Positions 17,146-26,399 of a stretch of 43,276 bases of DNA are shown here, one piece after another. The position numbers and the translations under genes are program-made. The stretch is from Streptococcus sp. HMSC034E03 (lineage in GTDB: Bacteria > Bacillota > Bacilli > Lactobacillales > Streptococcaceae), in contig NZ_KV805000.1 of assembly GCF_001811505.1 (NCBI RefSeq), forward strand, positions 62,156-105,431, given 5' to 3'. The notes under the pieces are model-generated. The model was not told where the DNA came from and searched no databases. It saw only the letters and a program-made list of their open reading frames with translations. Position 1 is the stretch's first letter, and each line of letters starts with the position of its first letter.

Positions 17146-18663
17146 ATGAAAAAACGTCAAAGTGGTGTGTTGATGCACATCTCATCACTTCCAGGGGCTT
17201 ACGGAATCGGATCATTTGGTCAAAGCGCCTATGATTTCGTTGACTTCTTGGTTCGCACTAAGCAACGCTACTGGCAAATCCTTCCATTGGGAACAACTAG
17301 CTATGGAGATTCTCCTTACCAATCATTCTCAGCTTTTGCAGGTAATACTCACTTTATCGATCTTGATATCTTGGTGGAGCAAGGTCTGTTGGAAGCAAGT
17401 GATCTTGAAGGTGTGGACTTTGGTAGCAACCCAACTGAAGTTGACTACGCTAAAATCTACTATGCACGTCGTCCACTTCTAGAGAAAGCTGTCAAACGTT
17501 TCCTTGAAGTCGGAGATGTCAAAGACTTCGAAAAATTTGCTCAAGAAAATCAATCATGGCTTGAACTATTTGCAGAGTATATGGCTATCAAGGAGCATTT
17601 TGATAATCTTGCTTGGACAGAATGGCCAGATGCAGATGCCCGTGCTCGTAAAGCTTCAACTCTTGAAAGCTACCGTGAGAAATTAGCTGACAAGCTTGTT
17701 TACCACCGCGTAACCCAATACCTTTTCTTCAAACAATGGTTGAAATTGAAAGCATACGCTAACGAAAACCACATCGAGATTGTCGGTGATATGCCAATCT
17801 ATGTAGCGGAAGATTCAAGCGATATGTGGGCAAATCCACACCTCTTTAAAACAGATGAAAACGGGAAAGCAACTTGCATCGCAGGATGCCCACCAGATGA
17901 GTTTTCTGCGACTGGTCAGCTTTGGGGTAACCCAATCTATGACTGGGAAGCAATGGATCGCGATGGTTACAAATGGTGGATTGAACGCTTGCGTGAAAGC
18001 TTTAAGATTTACGACATCGTGCGTATCGACCACTTCCGTGGATTTGAGTCTTACTGGGAAATTCCTGCGGGTTCTGAAACAGCGGCACCTGGTAAATGGG
18101 TGAAAGGACCTGATTACAAACTCTTTGCAGCTGTTAAAGAAGAACTTGGTGACTTGAACATCATCGCAGAAGACCTTGGATTCATGACTGATGAAGTCAT
18201 CGAGCTTCGTGAGCGCACTGGATTCCCAGGAATGAAAGTCCTTCAATTTGCTTTCAATCCAGAACACGAAAGTATCGACAGCCCACACTTGGCACCAGCA
18301 AACTCAGTTATGTATACAGGAACACACGATAACAACACTGTTCTTGGTTGGTACCGTGATGAGATTGATGATCCAACTCGTGAGTATATGGCTCGCTACA
18401 CAAACCGTAAAGAGTACGAAACAGTGGTGCATGCTATGCTTCGTACAGCCTTCGCATCAGTAAGTTTCATGACGATTGCCACTATGCAAGATTTGCTAGA
18501 GTTGGATGGTTCAGCTCGTATGAACTTCCCATCTACTCTTGGTGGAAACTGGTCATGGCGTATGACAGAGGAACAATTGACTCCTGCTGTCGAAGAAACT
18601 TTGCTTGACTTGACTACAATTTATCGCCGTATCAATGAAAATTTGGTAGAATTAAAGAAATAA
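17146..18663 (+). CDS. malQ: 4-alpha-glucanotransferase (amylomaltase)
   Basis: A 505-residue GH77 enzyme that transfers glucan segments between maltodextrins, releasing glucose and making longer chains for MalP. The N-terminus [20 protein letters not shown] is the family signature. The nucleophile Asp lies in RIDHFRGF near 290, the acid/base Glu in IAEDLG near 340, and the third Asp in GTHDNNT near 393. Length is normal for the bacterial type. Called malM in pneumococcal literature. It is co-transcribed with malP, which starts 25 nt downstream. Confidence 0.97.
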   Translation: MKKRQSGVLMHISSLPGAYGIGSFGQSAYDFVDFLVRTKQRYWQILPLGTTSYGDSPYQSFSAFAGNTHFIDLDILVEQGLLEASDLEGVDFGSNPTEVDYAKIYYARRPLLEKAVKRFLEVGDVKDFEKFAQENQSWLELFAEYMAIKEHFDNLAWTEWPDADARARKASTLESYREKLADKLVYHRVTQYLFFKQWLKLKAYANENHIEIVGDMPIYVAEDSSDMWANPHLFKTDENGKATCIAGCPPDEFSATGQLWGNPIYDWEAMDRDGYKWWIERLRESFKIYDIVRIDHFRGFESYWEIPAGSETAAPGKWVKGPDYKLFAAVKEELGDLNIIAEDLGFMTDEVIELRERTGFPGMKVLQFAFNPEHESIDSPHLAPANSVMYTGTHDNNTVLGWYRDEIDDPTREYMARYTNRKEYETVVHAMLRTAFASVSFMTIATMQDLLELDGSARMNFPSTLGGNWSWRMTEEQLTPAVEETLLDLTTIYRRINENLVELKK

Positions 18664-18688
18664 GACAATAATCAGGAGACAACTAAAC

Positions 18689-20947
18689 ATGTTATCACTA
18701 CAAGAATTTGTACAAAATCGTTACAATAAATCTATCGCAGAATGTAGCAATGAAGAGCTCTACCTTGCTCTTCTTAACTACAGCAAGCTTGCAAGCAGCC
18801 AAAAACCAGTGAACACTGGTAAGAAAAAAGTTTACTATATCTCAGCTGAGTTCTTGATTGGTAAACTCTTGTCAAACAACTTGATCAACCTTGGTCTTTA
18901 CAACGATGTTAAAAAAGAACTTGCAGCTGCAGGTAAAGACTTGATTGAAGTTGAAGAAGTTGAATTGGAACCATCTCTTGGTAATGGTGGTTTGGGACGT
19001 TTGGCTGCCTGCTTTATCGACTCAATTGCTACTCTTGGTTTGAACGGTGACGGTGTTGGTCTTAACTACCACTTTGGTCTTTTCCAACAAGTTCTTAAAA
19101 ACAACCAACAAGAAACAATTCCAAATGCATGGTTGACAGAGCAAAACTGGTTGGTTCGCTCAAGCCGTAGCTACCGAGTACCATTTGCAGACTTTACTTT
19201 GACATCAACTCTTTATGATATTGATGTTACTGGTTATGAGACAGCAACTAAAAACCGCTTGCGTTTGTTTGACTTGGATTCAGTTGATTCTTCTATTATT
19301 AAAGATGGTATCAACTTTGACAAGACAGATATCGCTCGCAACTTGACTCTCTTCCTTTACCCAGATGATAGTGACCGTCAAGGTGAATTGCTCCGTATCT
19401 TCCAACAATACTTCATGGTTTCAAACGGTGCGCAATTGATCATCGACGAAGCAATCGAAAAAGGAAGCAACTTGCATGACCTTGCTGACTACGCAGTTGT
19501 CCAAATCAACGACACTCACCCATCAATGGTTATCCCTGAATTGATCCGTCTGTTGACAGCACGTGGTATCGAGCTTGACGAAGCAATCTCAATCGTTCGT
19601 AGCATGACTGCTTACACAAACCACACAATCCTTGCTGAAGCCCTTGAAAAATGGCCTCTTGAATTCTTGGAAGAAGTGGTTCCTCACTTGGTACCAATCA
19701 TCAAAGAATTGGACCGTCGCGTGAAAGCAGAATACAAAGATCCAGCTGTTCAAATTATCGATGAGAGCGGACGTGTTCACATGGCTCACATGGATATCCA
19801 CTACGGATACAGTGTTAACGGGGTAGCGGCACTTCATACTGAAATCTTGAAAAATTCTGAGTTGAAAGCCTTCTATGACCTTTACCCAGAAAAATTCAAC
19901 AACAAAACAAACGGTATTACTTTCCGTCGTTGGCTCATGCATGCTAACCCAAGATTGTCTCACTACTTGGATGAGATTCTTGGAGATGGTTGGCACCATG
20001 AAGCAGATGAGCTTGAAAAACTCTTGTCTTATGAAGATAAAGCAGCTGTCAAAGAAAAATTGGAAAGCATCAAATCTCACAACAAACGTAAATTGGCTCG
20101 TCACTTGAAAGAACACCAAGGTGTAGAAATCAATCCAAACTCTATCTTTGATATCCAAATCAAACGTCTTCACGAGTACAAACGCCAACAAATGAACGCT
20201 TTGTACGTGATTCACAAATACCTTGATATCAAAGCTGGTAACATCCCTGCTCGTCCAATCACAGTCTTCTTTGGTGGTAAAGCAGCTCCAGCCTACACAA
20301 TCGCTCAAGATATCATCCACTTGATCCTTTGCATGTCAGAAGTGATTGCTAACGATCCAGCAGTAGCTCCACACTTGCAAGTAGTTATGGTTGAAAACTA
20401 CAACGTTACTGCAGCAAGCTTCCTTATCCCAGCATGTGATATCTCAGAACAAATTTCACTTGCTTCTAAAGAAGCTTCAGGTACTGGTAACATGAAATTC
20501 ATGTTGAACGGAGCTTTGACTCTTGGTACTATGGACGGAGCTAATGTGGAAATCGCTGAGTTGGTTGGCGACGAAAACATCTACATCTTCGGTGAAGATT
20601 CAGAAACTGTTATCGACCTTTACGCTAAATCAGCTTACAAATCAAGCGAATTCTACGCTCGTGAAGCTATCAAACCATTGGTTGACTTTATCGTGAGCGA
20701 CGCTGTTCTTGCAGTTGGTAAGATTGAACGCTTGGAACGTCTTTATAACGAATTAATCAACAAAGACTGGTTCATGACTCTTCTTGACTTGGAAGATTAC
20801 ATCAAAGTGAAAGAGCAAATGCTTGCTGACTACGAAGACCGTGACGCATGGTTGGATAAAGTTATCGTTAACATTTCTAAAGCAGGATTCTTCTCATCTG
20901 ACCGTACAATCGCTCAGTATAATGAAGATATCTGGCACTTGAACTAA
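18689..20947 (+). CDS. malP: Maltodextrin/glycogen phosphorylase
   Basis: A 752-residue GT35 phosphorylase that releases glucose-1-phosphate from alpha-1,4-glucans in the cytoplasm. The pyridoxal-phosphate region [20 protein letters not shown] lies near residues 592-611, with the PLP lysine in GNMKF. The N-terminal glucan-site motif [16 protein letters not shown] is near 91-106. At 752 residues it is a typical short maltodextrin-type phosphorylase without the allosteric extension of animal enzymes. Last gene of malQP; the terminator follows at 20982. Confidence 0.97.
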   Translation: MLSLQEFVQNRYNKSIAECSNEELYLALLNYSKLASSQKPVNTGKKKVYYISAEFLIGKLLSNNLINLGLYNDVKKELAAAGKDLIEVEEVELEPSLGNGGLGRLAACFIDSIATLGLNGDGVGLNYHFGLFQQVLKNNQQETIPNAWLTEQNWLVRSSRSYRVPFADFTLTSTLYDIDVTGYETATKNRLRLFDLDSVDSSIIKDGINFDKTDIARNLTLFLYPDDSDRQGELLRIFQQYFMVSNGAQLIIDEAIEKGSNLHDLADYAVVQINDTHPSMVIPELIRLLTARGIELDEAISIVRSMTAYTNHTILAEALEKWPLEFLEEVVPHLVPIIKELDRRVKAEYKDPAVQIIDESGRVHMAHMDIHYGYSVNGVAALHTEILKNSELKAFYDLYPEKFNNKTNGITFRRWLMHANPRLSHYLDEILGDGWHHEADELEKLLSYEDKAAVKEKLESIKSHNKRKLARHLKEHQGVEINPNSIFDIQIKRLHEYKRQQMNALYVIHKYLDIKAGNIPARPITVFFGGKAAPAYTIAQDIIHLILCMSEVIANDPAVAPHLQVVMVENYNVTAASFLIPACDISEQISLASKEASGTGNMKFMLNGALTLGTMDGANVEIAELVGDENIYIFGEDSETVIDLYAKSAYKSSEFYAREAIKPLVDFIVSDAVLAVGKIERLERLYNELINKDWFMTLLDLEDYIKVKEQMLADYEDRDAWLDKVIVNISKAGFFSSDRTIAQYNEDIWHLN

Positions 20948-20981
20948 GATATACAATTTAATAGTTATTACACTATCTAGC

Positions 20982-21016
20982 AAAAAAGCGAGTTTCAATT
21001 GAAATTCGCTTTTTTT
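20982..21016 (+). terminator. Terminator of malQP
   Basis: AGCGAGTTTC pairs with GAAATTCGCT (one G-U) around an AATT loop, preceded by A and followed by seven T. Bases 21017-21160 hold nothing I can identify. Confidence 0.85.
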
Positions 21017-21166
21017 AATGTTGTGGATTTGAGGGTGACTGGTCTCAAAAGAAAAAATAATTTGTCAATAATTTCTAGACTTAAAAATCAGACCTAGAGA
21101 ACACTAAGAAGGCTGGTTGTATTACCTTTAAACCTCAGGTTCTTATTAGCTGTTACCTCAAATTTC

Positions 21167-21195
21167 TTGTATTCGTTTACAAACAGTATTATAAT
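21167..21195 (+). promoter_or_regulatory. Promoter of the small membrane gene at 21226
   Basis: TTGTAT (21167-21172), 17 bp, TATAAT (21190-21195), about 24 nt upstream of the ribosome binding site. Confidence 0.75.
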
Positions 21196-21225
21196 AGTAT
21201 TATAGTAAAGAAAGAAGGTGTTCTT

Positions 21226-21432
21226 ATGTGGAAAAAATATTTTTCAAAATATAAATGGACTGATTTATTTTGGATTCTTCTTGTAATTTGGTCATGCCTT
21301 TATGTGGGTAATAGTTCTTCGTTTCCACTGACTCATCAAGAAATCTCTTTTCATGGATGTTGTTATGGGGCATCACTTGCCTTATATCACTTGCTATTTA
21401 TTGATAAATTTGTCATTTCAAATCGAAAATAA
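21226..21432 (+). CDS. Small membrane protein, unknown function
   Basis: A 68-residue protein with a basic N-terminus (KKYFSKYKW) and two hydrophobic segments (about 12-28 and 46-62), with adjacent Cys-Cys near residue 46. It has a consensus promoter and an AAGAAGG ribosome binding site and is followed by a terminator, so it is very likely expressed alone. No family recognised. Confidence 0.7.
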   Translation: MWKKYFSKYKWTDLFWILLVIWSCLYVGNSSSFPLTHQEISFHGCCYGASLALYHLLFIDKFVISNRK

Positions 21433-21491
21433 ATGGAGAGGTCAAAATTTTTTATACTTTTCGGAAAGACAGTGAAAAATCGTGTTTTAAA

Positions 21492-21516
21492 CCCGCATCT
21501 CAAGAAGAGGTGCGGG
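21492..21516. terminator. Bidirectional terminator
   Basis: CCCGCATCTC (21492-21501) pairs with GAGGTGCGGG (21507-21516). On the plus strand CTTGGTTTT follows; on the minus strand TTTAAAA follows. It serves the small gene at 21226 and rlmA. Confidence 0.75.
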
Positions 21517-21540
21517 CTTGGTTTTATCTCATAAACTAGT

Positions 21541-22389
21541 TTACAGGGCTTTCCCGACAAGAATCTCTGCTTCGATGGTGATCTCTGTCAGTTGGCTCCA
21601 ATCAATCTTGCTTTGGTTAACGTGAAAGAGGAGGGGTGTCATGCTGAGCAGGGCTTGGCGTTGCTCTGCTGTGATAGACTTGGTCAAGGAAGCAATCTGA
21701 CTAGATTGGATGCTGAAGTGTTCTTGGAAGTGTTTTTTGATATCTTGGTTTGAATAATCCTTCTTTGTCAGCTGGTCTTGTACCTTCTGACGGATTTCCT
21801 TGAGGTGATTTTTAGTTGGAATAACCTTTATCAAGATACCGTCTTTGGATAAAACGCGACGAAATTCTCCGTAATTGGCAGGGGAAAAGAGATCAAGTAA
21901 GATATCCATACTGGCATCTTGCAGAGGAAGGCGAGAAAGGTCCCCAACGAACCAATTGACTGCCCAGTTGGGTTCACTCTTGGCAGCGATTTGGACGGAA
22001 TCTTTGGAAATATCAAAGGCATAGAAGGTTTTGTCAGGATGACTTTCTTGGAGTTTGCGAGAATAGAATCCTTCGCCACAACCGATATCTAAAATTGTTT
22101 TGGCATTTTTTGAGTTTGAAAGTAAATCAGAGACGGCCTCTAAAATAGCTTGATAAAAGCCAGCTTCTAGGATTCGTTGACGGTTTTGAAAATTTTCCTT
22201 GTCGTAATTAGCGGATTGCTTGATTTGAGGGGCTAGATTGACATAGCCGAATTTTGCCAGGTCAAAAGAATGCCGATTCTCACATTTAAGACTAGATTCT
22301 ACCAAGGTCAGATTTTCTCGACAGATAGGACAGGCAAAGGCAGTCGCAGAAGCGAAGCGCTGGAGTTTAGGTTTGAGGTTTGTATTCAT
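21541..22389 (-). CDS. rlmA: 23S rRNA (guanine-N1) methyltransferase RlmA(II)-type
   Basis: A 282-residue SAM-dependent methyltransferase. Residues 20-40 hold a four-ligand zinc site (CPIC near 20-23 with C and H in KCENRHSF near 34-40) typical of RlmA. The SAM-binding motif ILDIGCGEGFYSRKL is near residues 98-112. In Gram-positives the RlmA(II)/TlrB type methylates G748 in 23S rRNA helix 35 and affects tylosin and telithromycin binding. The start has no Shine-Dalgarno, and a promoter ends 6 nt before it, so the mRNA is probably leaderless. Confidence 0.9.
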   Translation of the reverse strand: MNTNLKPKLQRFASATAFACPICRENLTLVESSLKCENRHSFDLAKFGYVNLAPQIKQSANYDKENFQNRQRILEAGFYQAILEAVSDLLSNSKNAKTILDIGCGEGFYSRKLQESHPDKTFYAFDISKDSVQIAAKSEPNWAVNWFVGDLSRLPLQDASMDILLDLFSPANYGEFRRVLSKDGILIKVIPTKNHLKEIRQKVQDQLTKKDYSNQDIKKHFQEHFSIQSSQIASLTKSITAEQRQALLSMTPLLFHVNQSKIDWSQLTEITIEAEILVGKAL

Positions 22390-22395
22390 AGTTTA

Positions 22396-22424
22396 AGTGT
22401 ATCAAAAGAGGCAAATGAAAGCAA
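22396..22424 (-). promoter_or_regulatory. Promoter of rlmA placing +1 on the start codon
   Basis: On the minus strand, TTGCTT (22419-22424), 17 bp, TACACT (22396-22401) preceded by TGA. The -10 is followed by TAAACT and then the ATG, so transcription is predicted to start at or within a base of the A of the start codon. Confidence 0.6.
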
Positions 22425-22490
22425 CTTTAGGAATAAGTAGATGGGAGATTCAGTAGAAATAAAACTAATTCTCCAATTTATAGAATAAAA

Positions 22491-22519
22491 TTGCTTTTAT
22501 ATCTAAATTGCTATATAAT
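22491..22519 (+). promoter_or_regulatory. Promoter of the DUF6110/P1B-ATPase operon
   Basis: TTGCTT (22491-22496), 17 bp, TATAAT (22514-22519), with AAGGAGG and the start codon shortly downstream. Confidence 0.75.
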
Positions 22520-22540
22520 AATGATAAGGAGGAAATAAGT

Positions 22541-22819
22541 ATGTTAAAAGAAGTATTAAGCGTTGCAAAAGTTGCGAAAAAATCATCACTCTTTTTGGGT
22601 GGTGTCGCATTTGGTACCCTTGGTTTGAAAATCTTAGCAAGTAAGGAAGCTAAAAAAGGTTATTCTAAAGCTTTGGCTAAGGCTTACAAGTTGAAAGACG
22701 GGCTAGATGCATCTGTTTCTGTCGTGAAGCAACATGGAGACGATGTCTTGCAAGATGCTAAATATTTGTACGAGCAAGAGAAAAAAGAAGAGCAATTAGA
22801 TAGCCTTATAGGAGAATAA
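22541..22819 (+). CDS. DUF6110-like small protein partnered with a P-type ATPase
   Basis: A 92-residue protein with a short hydrophobic glycine-rich segment (SSLFLGGVAFGTLGLKIL, about 16-33) followed by a charged, probably helical tail rich in Lys and Glu. ATG 22541 has AAGGAGG 8 nt upstream; the longer in-frame start at 22508 lies in the promoter. The gene ends one base before the P-type ATPase start, so the pair is translationally coupled. Small proteins of this type recur next to these ATPases; the DUF6110 label is from memory. A chaperone or regulatory subunit role is possible but unproven. Confidence 0.7.
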   Translation: MLKEVLSVAKVAKKSSLFLGGVAFGTLGLKILASKEAKKGYSKALAKAYKLKDGLDASVSVVKQHGDDVLQDAKYLYEQEKKEEQLDSLIGE

Positions 22820-22820
22820 T

Positions 22821-24881
22821 ATGTCTTTTAAAGTGCTACATAGAGGATACCAACATATCCGACTATCATCTTCTTTTTCACTCACCTTGGATATTCAAGA
22901 CTATCTTCGTTCCTTGGCGAGAGATGAAAAGGGGATTGAGTCTATCCAGTTTTACATGGATCAACAGCACTTTACTCTACGTATAAAAGAAGGCTTTTCT
23001 GTATTAGATAATGCAGAAGCCTTTTTAAAAAGAATTGATAAAGGGAAAGTTTCTGAGTTGATGACTCTTCCCATTCGTAGAGAAGAGAGTGCTTATTCTA
23101 TTGTTTCAGGTGCAGCGATTAAGCGTATACTTTTTCGTAGTTTTGTGCCGTATCCTATTCGCTATATATGGACTTGTTATCAGGCCTTTGGCTATATTAG
23201 AGAAGCCTATCAAACACTAGCGCGTAAGGAACTAACAATGGAAGTCTTGGACTGTTCGGCGATTTTATTGTCCTTGTTTATGAACCAATCCAAGACGGCT
23301 AGCAATATCATGTTTATGCTTGATTTGGGGAATCATTTAGATCAGTGGTCCTTGAAAAAAACTGCAACAGATTTAGAACAGAGTCTTCTTGCAAAAGAGA
23401 GCGATGTATTCCTAGTACAGGGCGATACGGTTGTTAGTATCAAGAGTTCCGATGTTCAAATAGGAGACGTCTTGGTCCTATCTCAAGGAAATGAAATTCT
23501 GTTTGATGGACAAGTAGTTTCAGGTTTAGGTATGGTCAATGAAAGTTCCTTGACGGGAGAGAGTTTTCCAGTTGAAAAAAGAGAGTCTGATTTGGTTTGT
23601 GCAAATACAGTATTAGAAACTGGAGAGTTACGCATTCGTGTAACCGATAATCAGATGAACAGCCGGATTTTACAACTGATTGAGTTGATGAAGAAATCTG
23701 AAGAAAACAAGAAAACGAAACAACGCTATTTCATCAAAATGGCGGACAAGGTCGTCAAATATAATTTCTTGGGGGCTGGGCTGACTTACCTATTGACAGG
23801 TTCTTTTTCGAAGGCTATTTCTTTCCTATTGGTCGATTTCTCCTGCGCTTTGAAAATCTCTACTCCTGTAGCTTATTTGACAGCTATCAAGGAAGGGTTG
23901 AATCGTGAAATGGTGATTAAGGATGGGGATGTTCTGGAGAAATATCTGGAAGTTGATACTTTCTTGTTTGATAAGACGGGAACAATCACAACTAGTTATC
24001 CTATAGTTGAAAAGGTGTTACCTTTTGGGAACTATAGTGAGGAAGATATTCTCAGAATCAGTGCCTGTCTTGAGGAACACATTTATCATCCTATTGCTAA
24101 TGCTATCGTCAAGCAAGCTGAGATAGAGGGAATTGAACATGAGGAAATGCATGGGAAACTCCAATATATCGCAAGCAAGGGGATCAAATCTCATATAGAT
24201 GGCCAACCAGTTCTTATTGGGAATTATGTCTTGATGCAGGATGAGCAGATTCATATCAGTTCAGAACAAAATGCTTTAATTGAAGAGTACAAGAGTCACT
24301 ACAATCTCTTATTCTTGGCTTATCAGAATGAATTGATTGGAATGTTCTGTATTCATACTCCTTTGAGAAAAGAAGCAAAAGCAGCCTTGGAGAAACTTAA
24401 GGCACAAGGGAAAAAATTGATTCTGGCAACAGGGGACACCTTGGTTAGAACAGAGGAATTAGTCAAAGATTTGCCCTTTGATCAGGTCTATACAGACTTG
24501 AAACCTGATGGAAAATTTGAGTTAGTAGAGGAACTGCAGAAAGCAGGTCACACTATTTTGATGGTTGGAGATGGCTTGAATGACTCAGCTGCTCTAACCC
24601 TATCAGATATCGGTGTGGTGATGAATGAGAGTGCAGATATTTCTAAGCAGATGAGTGATATCTTATTGTTAGATAATCGTTTGGATTTCTTCCAAGAGTT
24701 GGATTCGCTATCATCATCTTTGCAAACACTCATCAAGAAGAATATTCAAGATACCGTTGTCGTAAATAGTAGTTTGATTGGCTTTGGCTTATTTAATTGG
24801 CTCAGTCCTTCAAATCTCTCTATCTTACATAATCTAACAACCTTGCGCATTGTACTGCGTAGCCTGTCTATTAAGGGATAG
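22821..24881 (+). CDS. P1B-type heavy-metal-transporting ATPase with atypical metal site
   Basis: A 686-residue P-type ATPase. Residues 1-85 resemble an HMA-like fold but lack the CxxC metal motif. The actuator motif SLTGES lies near 242-247. Phosphorylation motif DKTGT is at Asp384, the P1B histidine-proline pair in HPIANAIV near 430, and the hinge GDGLND near 590. The transmembrane metal motif, CPC or SPC in most copper, zinc or iron pumps, reads F340-S341-C342 followed by ALK, with a lysine inside the helix. Substrate is therefore uncertain; related mitis-group proteins are annotated simply as cation-transporting ATPases. It is coupled to the small protein gene upstream and ends at a bidirectional terminator. 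Confidence 0.9.
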   Translation: MSFKVLHRGYQHIRLSSSFSLTLDIQDYLRSLARDEKGIESIQFYMDQQHFTLRIKEGFSVLDNAEAFLKRIDKGKVSELMTLPIRREESAYSIVSGAAIKRILFRSFVPYPIRYIWTCYQAFGYIREAYQTLARKELTMEVLDCSAILLSLFMNQSKTASNIMFMLDLGNHLDQWSLKKTATDLEQSLLAKESDVFLVQGDTVVSIKSSDVQIGDVLVLSQGNEILFDGQVVSGLGMVNESSLTGESFPVEKRESDLVCANTVLETGELRIRVTDNQMNSRILQLIELMKKSEENKKTKQRYFIKMADKVVKYNFLGAGLTYLLTGSFSKAISFLLVDFSCALKISTPVAYLTAIKEGLNREMVIKDGDVLEKYLEVDTFLFDKTGTITTSYPIVEKVLPFGNYSEEDILRISACLEEHIYHPIANAIVKQAEIEGIEHEEMHGKLQYIASKGIKSHIDGQPVLIGNYVLMQDEQIHISSEQNALIEEYKSHYNLLFLAYQNELIGMFCIHTPLRKEAKAALEKLKAQGKKLILATGDTLVRTEELVKDLPFDQVYTDLKPDGKFELVEELQKAGHTILMVGDGLNDSAALTLSDIGVVMNESADISKQMSDILLLDNRLDFFQELDSLSSSLQTLIKKNIQDTVVVNSSLIGFGLFNWLSPSNLSILHNLTTLRIVLRSLSIKG

Positions 24882-24902
24882 GTGGGGGACTATTCACAGC
24901 AA

Positions 24903-24935
24903 AAAGGAGTTACCTTTCTCGAGGGTAACTCCTTT
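24903..24935. terminator. Bidirectional terminator between the P1B ATPase and tyrS
   Basis: AAAGGAGTTACC (24903-24914) pairs with GGTAACTCCTTT (24924-24935). The minus strand has five T after the stem, so it is strongest for tyrS; the plus side has CTTTGTTTAT. Confidence 0.8.
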
Positions 24936-24959
24936 GTTTATAGGTAAATGTTTAACAAT

Positions 24960-26216
24960 TTAGTAAGTCAATACAAAGTATTTCTTCTTACCGCGGCGGA
25001 TAACAGTGAGTTCGTTCTCTAATTTATCGTTATCCCCTAAGACATAGTCAAGGTCTTGGATACGGTCGCCGTTGACGTAGATAGCTCCATTTTGTACGTC
25101 TTCACGGGCTTGGCGTTTTGAGTTAACCACGCCAGAAGATACAAGAAGTTCAACGATGTTGTGATTTTCATCTGCTTGTACTTGATAGTTTGGTACACCA
25201 CGAAGTCCTTGTTTAAGCTCTTTGACAGAAAGGTTTTTGATGTTTCCTGCAAAGAGTTGCTCAGTGATGTTGAGAGCTTCTTTGTAGGCTTCTTCTCCGT
25301 GGACAAGTGTTACGACTTCACGAGCGAGGACTTTTTGAGCCAAGCGTTCGTGTGGTGCTGCTTCAAACTGTTTACGGATCTCTTCAATCTCATCCAGTGA
25401 CAAGAAGGTAAAAATCTTCAAGAAGCGAACAGCATCAGCGTCCATAACATTCATCCAGAATTGGTACATTTCGTATGGAGAAGTCTTTTCAGGGTTAAGC
25501 CAAACAGCGTTCCCTTCAGATTTACCAAATTTCTTACCAGTTGCGTCTGTGATGAGTGGAACAGTGATTACGTGACCAGTTTTGTCAGCCTTACGACGAA
25601 GCAATTCTGTACCAGCTGTCATATTTCCCCATTGGTCAGATCCACCGATTTGGAGGGTTACATTGTGCTCTTGGTTAAGGACAAAGAAGTCGTAACCTTG
25701 CATGATTTGGTAGGCAAACTCTGTGTAAGAAATCCCTGTTTCAATCCGTTTTTTAACAGACTCCTTGCTCATCATGTAGTTGACAGTGAAGTATTTTCCG
25801 ATATCACGGAGGAAGTCAATGAAGCTGATGCTGCCAAACCAGTCGTAGTTGTTGACCATGACAGCTTTATTTTCACCATTTTCAAAATCAAGAAAGCGAG
25901 AAAGTTGTCCTTGGATAGACTTGACCCAGCCATCTACTGTGTCTTTTGTTTGGAGACTACGCTCAGCATCTTTGAAGGACGGATCTCCGATGAGACCTGT
26001 AGCACCGCCAACGAGCGCATAAGGTTTGTGACCTGCTAACTGCAAGCGACGACTTGTCAAGATTGCGACAAGGTGGCCTAGGTGAAGGCTGTCAGCAGTT
26101 GGATCGTAGCCAGTATAATAAGAAACTTGACCTTCTTCTAGGGCTTTACGCAAAGCTTCTTCATCAGTCGTTTGAAAAATCAAACCACGCTCTTTTAGCT
26201 CATCAAAAATGTGCAT
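24960..26216 (-). CDS. tyrS: Tyrosyl-tRNA synthetase
   Basis: A 418-residue class I synthetase. The HIGH-type motif appears as HLGHL near residues 45-50 and the KMSKS-type motif as KFGKS near 231. The tyrosine-binding [14 protein letters not shown] lies near 170-183. An S4-like RNA-binding domain occupies about 350-410. AAAGGAG precedes the ATG. I saw no T-box in the short space upstream. The gene is divergent from mutL; in the pneumococcal genomes I recall, the divergent neighbour of tyrS is pbp1b instead. Confidence 0.96.
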   Translation of the reverse strand: MHIFDELKERGLIFQTTDEEALRKALEEGQVSYYTGYDPTADSLHLGHLVAILTSRRLQLAGHKPYALVGGATGLIGDPSFKDAERSLQTKDTVDGWVKSIQGQLSRFLDFENGENKAVMVNNYDWFGSISFIDFLRDIGKYFTVNYMMSKESVKKRIETGISYTEFAYQIMQGYDFFVLNQEHNVTLQIGGSDQWGNMTAGTELLRRKADKTGHVITVPLITDATGKKFGKSEGNAVWLNPEKTSPYEMYQFWMNVMDADAVRFLKIFTFLSLDEIEEIRKQFEAAPHERLAQKVLAREVVTLVHGEEAYKEALNITEQLFAGNIKNLSVKELKQGLRGVPNYQVQADENHNIVELLVSSGVVNSKRQAREDVQNGAIYVNGDRIQDLDYVLGDNDKLENELTVIRRGKKKYFVLTY

Positions 26217-26334
26217 GTGTCTTTTCTCCTTTATAAAATATTGTTTCTACCTATTGTACCACAAACTTGGTAAATAACCTAGTAAAATCGGGAAGAAAGT
26301 TGCTGCTTGGACTTTTTTGGAAACGAGTGAAATA

Positions 26335-26343
26335 TGGTATAAT
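26335..26343 (+). promoter_or_regulatory. Extended -10 promoter of mutL
   Basis: TGGTATAAT within TATGGTATAAT, with a leader of about 50 nt before mutL; no consensus -35. Confidence 0.6.
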
Positions 26344-26399
26344 AGCACTAGCTTATTTTCAGAGAAATAGATAAAAATAGTTAAGAAAGGGGCTGAAAG

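Noticed and set aside
17815-18288. 157-codon antisense ORF inside malQ
   Set aside because: Antisense shadow of the GH77 coding region; no promoter or ribosome binding site.
19589-20320. 243-codon antisense ORF inside malP
   Set aside because: It is opposite a confident, highly biased coding sequence, has no ribosome binding site, and its composition is that of an antisense shadow.
22508-22540. ATG-like start at 22508 for the DUF6110-like gene
   Set aside because: It lies in the promoter (-10 at 22514-22519); ATG 22541 has AAGGAGG upstream.
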